NCBI GenBank assembly: GCA_001804165.1
Contig: MHFL01000059.1
Span: 1-19,495 of the forward strand
Length of the DNA stretch: 19,495 nt
From: Omnitrophica bacterium RIFCSPLOWO2_01_FULL_45_10
Lineage (GTDB): Bacteria; Omnitrophota; Gorgyraeia; 2-01-FULL-45-10
Direction: 5' to 3'
Part shown: positions 14,406-19,495 of the stretch, one piece after another
Layout of the letters: every line of letters starts with the position of its first letter
Position numbering within the stretch: position 1 is the first letter of the stretch
Made by a program: the position numbers and the translations under genes
The notes under the pieces: model-generated
Databases searched by the model: none
Told to the model about the DNA's origin: nothing
Seen by the model: only the letters and a program-made list of their open reading frames with translations

Positions 14406-15329
14406 TTACACTACGGTTGACACTGGTTGGGTCCCCATGCGTTCTCTTAAAACCTCGTAGGGTGTTTTACCGTTAAAAGCCCCGTGAGGTCGGTCAAAAT
14501 TATAATAATCTTCCCATTCTTTAAGCTTTTCATTTAAATCCACATCATCAGTATAATCCAATAATTGATAGAATTCAAGATCGTCCGTTCCATGAGAGCG
14601 CTCTACCTTGCCGTTAAGACGCGGCGTTCGGGGCTTGATGTAGACGTGGTGAATGCCACGGTCGTGGCAATGCCAATGGAAGAGCGCTTGGAATTCATGG
14701 CCGTTATCGGTTCTTACGGTATTAATCCTGAAAGGGAATTTACTTATCACATGATCGATGAAGCTAATGGCATTCTGTTGGGTATGGCGTCGGTATATCA
14801 TTAGAGCCCTAACCCTGGTAGCGTCATCAATCGCGGTATATTGAAAACGCCTGATTTTCTTGCCGTCTTTTGCCGTAAAGAATAAGAATTTAACATCCAT
14901 CTGGATATGGTGGCCGGGAACCTGTTTTTCGTAGCGCTGGTGGGTCTGTACTGTGCGGAGCTTGGTATTGCGAGGTAGTCGGCTCATAGCGTTTCTTTTT
15001 AGAACCCAATATACCCCGCTTGGCGAGATAGTTATGCCGTGGTAGCGTTTCAAGAACCATGTGATACGGGCAGGTCCAAGATGATAGGTCTTTCTGAGGT
15101 AAATTACCTTGTCTTCGATTTCTTTTGGAGTGCGTAATTTGATATTTTGCGGACAGGGTTTATTGTTTATGAGAGCCTCTTCACCGAGACTCTCATAAGC
15201 CCTTTTCCAACGATAGAATATCTCCCTGCTGATCCCAAAATGTCGGCATGCCTTGGCAACATTGCCATTTTCCTTCACATAATTCAATATTCTTAATTTA
15301 CGATTGACATCCCTTTGAGCCTGAGTCAT
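14406..15329 (-). CDS. IS481-family DDE transposase, intact
   Basis: A 307-residue transposase. An N-terminal helix-turn-helix (about 10-60) includes NVAKACRHFGISREIFYRWK, followed by a second HTH-like region with YHLGPARITWFLKR. The RNase-H-fold catalytic triad is Asp145 (QMDVKFL), Asp208 (RTDNGHEF) and Glu243 (NGKVERSH), with 34 residues between the last two as expected for IS481/IS3-type enzymes. The C-terminal YNFDRPHGAFNGKTPYEVL is the family's usual ending. The ATG follows GGAGGG at 7 nt. The stop codon lies at the very end of the element, beside the inverted repeat. No frameshift or internal stop is seen, so it may still be active. Confidence 0.93.
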   Translation of the reverse strand: MTQAQRDVNRKLRILNYVKENGNVAKACRHFGISREIFYRWKRAYESLGEEALINNKPCPQNIKLRTPKEIEDKVIYLRKTYHLGPARITWFLKRYHGITISPSGVYWVLKRNAMSRLPRNTKLRTVQTHQRYEKQVPGHHIQMDVKFLFFTAKDGKKIRRFQYTAIDDATRVRALMIYRRHTQQNAISFIDHVISKFPFRINTVRTDNGHEFQALFHWHCHDRGIHHVYIKPRTPRLNGKVERSHGTDDLEFYQLLDYTDDVDLNEKLKEWEDYYNFDRPHGAFNGKTPYEVLRERMGTQPVSTVV

Positions 15330-15352
15330 AACATATCCCTCCCTCAGGACCC

Positions 15353-15361
15353 ATTATACCA
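15353..15361 (-). promoter_or_regulatory. Transposase promoter (extended -10)
   Basis: On the minus strand TGGTATAAT (15361-15353) is an extended -10 box about 24 bp upstream of the transposase ATG. The nearby TTGACA (15371-15366) is only 7 bp away, so it belongs to the element's inverted end and cannot serve as its -35 box. Confidence 0.5.
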
Positions 15362-15395
15362 AAACTGTCAACCAAAGTCAGAACTTTCATACGTT

Positions 15396-15428
15396 CATAC
15401 GCATACGCGCATACGCATACGCGCGCGC
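15396..15428. repeat. Alternating pyrimidine-purine CATACG microsatellite
   Basis: Thirty-three bases strictly alternate pyrimidine and purine, built from four CATACG units joined by CG dinucleotides and ending in CGCGCGCGC. Strict alternation with CG and CA steps favours left-handed Z-DNA. It lies between the IS right end and the SIR2 operon's last gene; nothing else is seen in 15379-15456. Confidence 0.85.
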
Positions 15429-15456
15429 TATGTAATCGCTCATCTTTGTATCCCCT

Positions 15457-15801
15457 CTAAGATTTAATTTGCAACATACTATATACGGCATAGATGGTAA
15501 TTAAAACTATGTCGCCGATAAGAAGTGTTTTTACAATCAGCATATCCCTTATTAGCGAATTATATTCCTTTAACCACTCAGTATATTTACCACTTTCTGA
15601 TTCTTGTATATTAAGAGTTAATCGTCTTTTTAACTCTGTGATTATATCAGCGGTGGATAATCTTGATGAGTTACCAAAATGATAACTAATTTTTCTCGGA
15701 AGCTCTGCCTCAAAGTCTCTCAACCTATTATGACAATAATTTAATAAAACCCCAATTATACCTGTGGTTATGGCAAAGAAAGATATGCTGATAACGAACA
15801 C
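15457..15801 (-). CDS. Small membrane protein with two terminal helices (SIR2 operon gene 3)
   Basis: I do not recognise this 114-residue protein. A hydrophobic helix spans residues ~3-22 (FVISISFFAITTGIIGVLL) and another ~88-108 (VKTLLIGDIVLITIYAVY), with a charged middle of ~65 residues predicted helical and cytoplasmic or periplasmic in one block. It starts at GTG behind AGGAG at a 10-nt spacing, and lies 38 bp after the preceding gene on the same strand, so it is probably cotranscribed with the SIR2-like gene. Its architecture, two membrane helices with a helical linker, resembles small effectors or channel-like partners, but that is only a shape-based comparison. Confidence 0.6.
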   Translation of the reverse strand: MFVISISFFAITTGIIGVLLNYCHNRLRDFEAELPRKISYHFGNSSRLSTADIITELKRRLTLNIQESESGKYTEWLKEYNSLIRDMLIVKTLLIGDIVLITIYAVYSMLQIKS

Positions 15802-15839
15802 CTGTCTTTTTCTCCTACATTATTTATTCCATAAAAATG

Positions 15840-16388
15840 TTACGGCTTAATTTCCTGATGTAAATTCTCGTGCACACTATCATTTTGAAATTGACCTTTG
15901 GAGTATTTAATCCCATATTGGTAGATAAAAGGTTCCTGTTTTAATTTTTTGTCGAGATAAAAGTAAATCTCATAGTTTAATGAAAACGATTCTTCACCAT
16001 TTGAAATCTTTTGCATATTCGTTGGAGACTCATCAATGAAAATAGTATCTTCTATGATACCTTTAGGTTTAAGGTCAAACGGAGCGCATGTGTATTCGGA
16101 TTTAAGTGAAGAATTATCCAAATGAAAAGACCCTCTAACTAAACTAATGTCTTTTCGTTTAATCTCCACGTTATATGCAGTTACATTTCCATCATTTCGT
16201 ATGGGAATATAAAACGTGAGGGCCATAGATTGTCCACCATCGGAGGTTGCATAAGGATAGATTTTTAAATACGGGGTCTTTATCTTAATGTTTGGCCTTT
16301 TAGAAACATACTCCCCTTCATTGTTATTGACTTGTTGACAATTAAAATAGGTGCCGGACAAAAAGGCAAGAATTGCAATAATAACCAT
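15840..16388 (-). CDS. Membrane-anchored beta-sandwich-like protein, apparently frameshifted at its 5' end (SIR2 operon gene 2)
   Basis: The open frame encodes 182 residues: a hydrophobic N-terminal anchor (MVIIAILAFLSGTYF) and a soluble domain rich in beta strands. A stretch there, IPIRNDGNVTAYNVEIK, resembles Ig-like/CARDB folds of exported proteins. The ATG at 16388 has no ribosome binding site. In contrast, an ATG at 16456, in another frame, has GGAG at 7 nt and encodes MEKFILWLK. Joining the two frames by adding one base near 16422 gives a continuous N-terminus ending WTWLKDNHAPT before the anchor. A -1 frameshift, real or from sequencing, is therefore likely. I cannot assign a function. 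Confidence 0.6.
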   Translation of the reverse strand: MVIIAILAFLSGTYFNCQQVNNNEGEYVSKRPNIKIKTPYLKIYPYATSDGGQSMALTFYIPIRNDGNVTAYNVEIKRKDISLVRGSFHLDNSSLKSEYTCAPFDLKPKGIIEDTIFIDESPTNMQKISNGEESFSLNYEIYFYLDKKLKQEPFIYQYGIKYSKGQFQNDSVHENLHQEIKP

Positions 16389-16417
16389 TGTTGGGGCATG
16401 GTTATCTTTAAGCCATG

Positions 16418-16456
16418 TCCAGCGCGACCTTTAAGCCAAAGAATAAACTTTTCCAT
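16418..16456 (-). other. Out-of-frame 5' segment of the frameshifted gene
   Basis: ATG at 16456 with GGAG (16464-16467) 7 nt upstream encodes MEKFILWLKGR. After this, the other frame continues with WTWLKDNHAPT into the membrane anchor. The break lies in a GGTCGCGCTGG stretch, where one base seems missing. The spacing of this start from the SIR2-like gene's stop (36 bp) matches the other operon gap. Confidence 0.5.
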
Positions 16457-16492
16457 TTTAATTCTCCATAGAAACATCGGTCATATTGAAGG

Positions 16493-17569
16493 CTATTCTC
16501 CGCCGGACTTTACATTGAGGGCAGTTCTTATATCACTTATTGCGTTAGAAAATGGCTCTTTGATAAAACGATACCTTCTCTCAATACCCCTGCCTTTAAT
16601 CTTATCCGCTCTTTCCTTTACACTGCCTTTGGCATCTGGGTTATAAATCCAGAGTCTTTCAAGGCGAGTATCACTCGTGGTTCCTAACGCGAAAAGATAT
16701 CTAAAGAACAAATCTGATTCCGGCATCGAGTATCCTATAATAAAAATATTATCCGCCTCGGATAATTCAATAGCCGCTTGTGACCATACCCTACCTATTT
16801 CACCATGATACTCTGTCTTGTTCCAAGTTGGCGGAATTAAAACAGGTTCTTCCGTTACCTTCTGGGAATCGCAATGTTTCATTTTTCCTATCATAGAGCC
16901 TATATTAAGATGACAATATTTAGTATCATGCCATAAGTCATAATGAAAGTTTGTGAAAAACTCGGATAGATACCATGGCTTTATCGCCCCACAGCCACAT
17001 TTACCCCAGTTTAGAGAACCATGTAATTTAAGGAGTTTTACTTTATTCGGGGTAACAGGCTCCGAGAGACAATAATCTATATAAATATGTCTATAATGAA
17101 ACGCATAGTCTAATGCCATGTCATAATTAAAAGTAAGGATACTACAATCTAAACGAGGGTGCATTGAAACCATATCACTAACTAATTGGGCAAACTCGCT
17201 GTAAACTGGGGTGGGAGAAATATTGCTATCGTTACATGGTAACTTCACCGAATTTTCCAAAGTTTTGACTATTACTTTTTTTATAGACGTCTGTATTTTT
17301 GCGATTTCCTCCAAATTATAGCTCCCGAGACGGCCTATGAGTCGAGCCATTTCAAAAGCGCCAAAAACTTCCTCGATATTATCTACATCAACATATGATT
17401 TATAATGTGTGTTCCTTAATGTATTTATCGCATTAAATACTCTATCAAAGTCATCTTTGGTTTCCTTGACATCCTTCAGTTTATGAGCGGTGTCTAAAAA
17501 CTCATCCATTACAGGAGCACCGTCTTCTTTTGATGCCCCAGCTCCTAAGATAAATACCGTCTTTGGCAT
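16493..17569 (-). CDS. SIR2-like domain protein, putative NAD-hydrolysing effector (SIR2 operon gene 1)
   Basis: A 358-residue protein with a SIR2-like fold. It has FILGAGASKEDG (6-17, NAD-binding loop), LTFNYDMALD (145-154, with Asn148) and KLHGSLNW (181-188, with His183). The later VLIPPTWNK and FIIGYSMPESD (276-286) are typical of the SIR2_2-type family in bacterial immunity proteins. The Asn/His pair is the one needed for NAD hydrolysis in characterised relatives such as ThsA. Cys191, Cys193, Cys219 and Cys233 might bind zinc. The ATG at 17569 is chosen because GGAG lies 7 nt upstream; an open stretch of 12 codons before it lacks one. It heads a three-gene operon with two membrane proteins. 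No TIR, NUC or Argonaute partner is visible. Confidence 0.82.
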   Translation of the reverse strand: MPKTVFILGAGASKEDGAPVMDEFLDTAHKLKDVKETKDDFDRVFNAINTLRNTHYKSYVDVDNIEEVFGAFEMARLIGRLGSYNLEEIAKIQTSIKKVIVKTLENSVKLPCNDSNISPTPVYSEFAQLVSDMVSMHPRLDCSILTFNYDMALDYAFHYRHIYIDYCLSEPVTPNKVKLLKLHGSLNWGKCGCGAIKPWYLSEFFTNFHYDLWHDTKYCHLNIGSMIGKMKHCDSQKVTEEPVLIPPTWNKTEYHGEIGRVWSQAAIELSEADNIFIIGYSMPESDLFFRYLFALGTTSDTRLERLWIYNPDAKGSVKERADKIKGRGIERRYRFIKEPFSNAISDIRTALNVKSGGE

Positions 17570-17583
17570 ATGTATTCTCCAGC

Positions 17584-17611
17584 AAAAAGGCACTGGGGTT
17601 ACCAATGCCTT
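17584..17611 (-). terminator. Terminator-like hairpin in the SIR2 operon leader
   Basis: Transcribed on the minus strand, AAGGCATTGG (17611-17602) pairs with CCAGTGCCTT (17596-17587) through ten base pairs with one U-G wobble and a 5-nt loop, followed by a T-run. It lies between the operon's promoter (17660-17689) and the SIR2-like start codon. It could be an attenuator, or the terminator of the PEP-CTERM operon read through from upstream. No leader peptide was recognised. Confidence 0.75.
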
Positions 17612-17659
17612 GTCAAAACTACTGTATTTCTTTATCTATCATAACCCCTCACGGCACAT

Positions 17660-17689
17660 ATTATAACAAACGTGCCCATAAAGGGTCAA
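17660..17689 (-). promoter_or_regulatory. Promoter of the SIR2 operon
   Basis: On the minus strand TTGACC (17689-17684) and TATAAT (17665-17660) are 18 bp apart, with TG one base before the -10 (TGTTATAAT). The -35 box overlaps the TGA stop codon (17688-17686) of the upstream PEP-CTERM gene. The leader would be about 80 nt and contains the hairpin described at 17584-17611. Confidence 0.7.
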
Positions 17690-18465
17690 GAGGTGATACG
17701 TTTCTTCCTCCACAATCTGGCTCCCAACAAACCAAAACTCAAAAGTAACAATGATGATGGTTCTGGGACGGGGGTAGTATACACTTCAAGATATGAATGC
17801 AGATTAGACTGATTCTCTTTGGATGCGAAGCTTGAAACTAACCACCACGCCGATGTTTTGTTTAATGAATTAGGAGCCATTGCTAATGAGAGATAATCTG
17901 AATTGTCATTAACTCCATCTAAAGAAAAAGCGGTAGACGGAAATTCCCAAGCATACCACTTGTTAGCATCGTTTTCGTTCTCAGAATTAAGATACTCGTT
18001 ATAACCAACTTGATTATCATACGTTAGGCCATCCATTGGATTGGAAGAATCGATGACCGTCCAATTCTGATAAGGCCCTTCCCACCATTTATCATTATTT
18101 ACATAATGGATGCTTGTTATAACATCGTTTACTGTTGCGTCTCCCATCGCAAAATTTCTTACATTATAGGCATAGAGTTTATAACTGTTGATTGTATCGC
18201 CCCGTAATAGCGCATCTTTCAAACTATCATTGCTTAATAGATTAAATCCCAGATAAACATTATGTGTTGTATTATAACCATCACTTGCCCTAATAGGTTC
18301 GATTTCAGGGTTGGCTCCCTGGTTTGATTTATTCTCACCTGACCATTGAGTACCAGAGATAACGTCTGCATCTTGGTCTATATCGATAGTGTATACTAAG
18401 GCAAATGATATAGACGGCGAACATAATAATAGTGTTATTAAAATCAGGAATACGGCGATTTTCAT
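17686..18465 (-). CDS. PEP-CTERM sorted exported protein
   Basis: A 259-residue secreted protein. Residues 1-22 form a signal peptide (MKIAVFLILITLLLCSPSIS, then FA). The C-terminus (233-259) is a clear PEP-CTERM tail: VPEPSS, a hydrophobic helix (LLLLSFGLLGA) and a basic end (RLWRKKR), the signal recognised by exosortase for surface delivery. The body is rich in Asn, Asp, Ser and aromatic residues, and looks like a beta-rich extracellular domain; I do not recognise a catalytic motif. The start codon overlaps the stop of the upstream gene (ATGA), so the two PEP-CTERM genes are translationally coupled. No exosortase or EPS gene is in the window. Confidence 0.8.
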   Translation of the reverse strand: MKIAVFLILITLLLCSPSISFALVYTIDIDQDADVISGTQWSGENKSNQGANPEIEPIRASDGYNTTHNVYLGFNLLSNDSLKDALLRGDTINSYKLYAYNVRNFAMGDATVNDVITSIHYVNNDKWWEGPYQNWTVIDSSNPMDGLTYDNQVGYNEYLNSENENDANKWYAWEFPSTAFSLDGVNDNSDYLSLAMAPNSLNKTSAWWLVSSFASKENQSNLHSYLEVYTTPVPEPSSLLLLSFGLLGARLWRKKRITS

Positions 18466-19490
18466 CTTTTCTTTCTTCTGAAGAACCTAAATCCAGCTAA
18501 ACCTAAAGGAAGTAAAAACATGGTTGCAGGTTCGGGTACGATAGTATCTGAAGTAGTAGTGAAAATTTTAAGGCCATCATTTGTAGCGGCATATATGTAA
18601 TTGTTCCGCCCATAGATGTCCCACGTTTCTAACCCATCATATACATCGAATTGTATCGGATTAAAAGGGTCGGAGATATCTATGCCTTCAAGCTGTCCCC
18701 ATATGCTAGCAAGAAATAACTTATCTCCTGTGATAGCCATTGCTGATGGTGGCTGAGAAAGTGTCGTATAGGTTGATATCAACAAAGGACTCATAGGTGA
18801 AGATATATTAAAAATATTTAAGTGACTATTTCTATCATTTACATATAGGAGGTCTTCTGATATAAGAGCTCTGTTAGCATAGGCATCAAGAGAAATGCTG
18901 TCAATAGTTTTACTATTCGTATCCACTATACTTAGTGGATTACCGGGTCCTTCCCCCACAACATAAACATAGCCACTATTTACAGCTATATCAAAAGCGT
19001 TCCAGGTGGGTGGGACAGGAGAACTCCACGTTAATATAGGGGAAGACGGCAAAGATATATCAAAGACATTTATGTTTCCATCGCCTGATGTATATAAATA
19101 ATTACCCTCAACGACACAATTTCTCACAGTTTTTGCGTTTGAAGAAGTGACTAATGTAGGACTATCAGGATTTGAAACTTCCACGATATTCATCTGTGGA
19201 TTCCCGAATCCAGACCTCGGTACGTATAAATAAGCGCCGCTCCTAGCTATTCTTCTTTCTAGCCCTGGACTTCCACCGAGGTTGATATTGCCAATTTGGT
19301 TAGGATTTGTTGGGTCACTTACATCAATAGAAAAGATGTTGTAATAACCATCGTAAAAATAAGTGTACCCTTCTCCTCCCTCCGTGACATACTTCTGAGT
19401 TGAGTCAGTGCCTGCCCACTCAATCGGCTCTGAACCAACCAATTCTATTTTCTCTGCATTAGCACTACTTGTTGTTGCAACCAAAATCAC
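18462..19490 (-). CDS. LVIVD-type repeat beta-propeller, PEP-CTERM tail (5'-partial)
   Basis: The visible 342 residues hold about seven repeats of the type YLY...NIFDISSPxxPxLIS, for example IFSIDVSDPTNPNQIG, NINVFDISLPSSPIL, LNIFNISSPMSPLLIS and LEGIDISDPFNPIQF. This is the LVIVD/WD-like pattern that forms a beta-propeller. The tail (318-342) is PEP-CTERM: VPEPATMFLLPLGLAGF then FRRKKR. The first residues (ILVATTSSANA) look like the end of a signal peptide, and the frame stays open to the window edge, so the true start probably lies outside; the GTG at 19490 is only a placeholder. The product is likely an exported surface protein with an unknown ligand. Confidence 0.8.
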   Translation of the reverse strand: MILVATTSSANAEKIELVGSEPIEWAGTDSTQKYVTEGGEGYTYFYDGYYNIFSIDVSDPTNPNQIGNINLGGSPGLERRIARSGAYLYVPRSGFGNPQMNIVEVSNPDSPTLVTSSNAKTVRNCVVEGNYLYTSGDGNINVFDISLPSSPILTWSSPVPPTWNAFDIAVNSGYVYVVGEGPGNPLSIVDTNSKTIDSISLDAYANRALISEDLLYVNDRNSHLNIFNISSPMSPLLISTYTTLSQPPSAMAITGDKLFLASIWGQLEGIDISDPFNPIQFDVYDGLETWDIYGRNNYIYAATNDGLKIFTTTSDTIVPEPATMFLLPLGLAGFRFFRRKKR

Positions 19491-19495
19491 TAACA

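Larger units (their letters stand above)
14395..15436 (-). mobile_element. IS481-family insertion element (approximate limits)
   Basis: Imperfect inverted ends ACTACGGTTGACA (14410-14422) and TGTCAACCAAAGT (15366-15378) match at 11 of 13 positions and flank one transposase gene. An 8-bp direct repeat TATGTAAT at 14395-14402 and 15429-15436 may be the target duplication, but the right copy lies 50 bp outside the inverted end, beyond the CATACG tract. The core element is therefore 14410-15378, and the outer limits are uncertain. Confidence 0.7.

Noticed and set aside
14565..14804. Plus-strand 79-residue reading frame within the transposase gene
   Set aside because: It is a shadow of the minus-strand transposase, which has a complete DDE triad and a ribosome binding site.
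15366..15371. TTGACA as the -35 box of the transposase promoter
   Set aside because: It is only 7 bp from the TATAAT, far too close. It is part of the element's inverted end.
15387..15430. CATACG repeats as a CRISPR array
   Set aside because: Units are 6 bp without unique spacers and no cas genes are present; this is a microsatellite.
17570..17605. Twelve-codon N-terminal extension of the SIR2-like protein
   Set aside because: It has no ribosome binding site and would itself contain the GGAG that serves the ATG at 17569.
1..19495. tRNA or rRNA genes
   Set aside because: No rRNA-like conserved blocks or tRNA cloverleaf with TTCGA-type arms were seen; the cloverleaf-like repeat at 12769-12859 lacks tRNA consensus bases.

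Overview
The window looks like a bacterial chromosome segment, probably from an uncultured anaerobe of the Omnitrophota/PVC type. That placement is an inference from three things: Wood-Ljungdahl-type one-carbon genes, PEP-CTERM sorting tails, and a dispersed palindromic repeat ending in CGCAATGAC. It rests on gene content only, not on a phylogeny.

Region 1 (1-6024, + strand) is a formate module read from a consensus promoter (TTGACA, 17 bp, TATAAT). It encodes MobA, a FocA/FdhC-type formate channel, a Cys-type molybdenum/tungsten formate dehydrogenase catalytic subunit, an iron-sulfur subunit and a flavin/[2Fe-2S] subunit resembling the beta and gamma subunits of soluble sulfhydrogenases, and a MobB-like P-loop protein. 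Together they plausibly make and mature a cytoplasmic NAD(P)-linked formate dehydrogenase. Two 11-bp direct repeats, exactly 21 bp apart, sit beside the promoter and look like a regulator site.

Region 2 (6025-12858, + strand) is a second tightly packed operon: panB, panE, a methyl-tetrahydrofolate:corrinoid methyltransferase (AcsE-like), a BioD-like/DRTGG protein, apbE, mnmA and larE. PanB and the AcsE-like enzyme both use folate one-carbon units, so the operon links one-carbon flux with CoA supply. A 91-bp palindromic repeat has inserted at the end of larE and now encodes its last ~29 residues.

Region 3 (12873-13979, + strand) is a small operon with a 58-residue membrane protein, probably on a leaderless transcript, followed by an SPFH/prohibitin-family protein.

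Region 4 (13980-15456) is a mobile-element scar. It holds two tandem units of 294 bp (98 codons) from the 3' end of an ORF6N-type phage antirepressor gene, an intact IS481-family transposase, and a 33-bp alternating pyrimidine-purine tract.

Region 5 (15457-19495, - strand, visibly AT-richer) is accessory DNA. A three-gene operon carries a SIR2-like putative NADase and two small membrane proteins, with its own promoter and a terminator-like hairpin in the leader. The middle gene appears frameshifted. Upstream lie two overlapping genes for PEP-CTERM exported proteins, one of them a beta-propeller of LVIVD-type repeats that runs off the window edge. The SIR2 operon is the best candidate for an undescribed system, possibly anti-phage defence, but that role is inferred from domain and context only.
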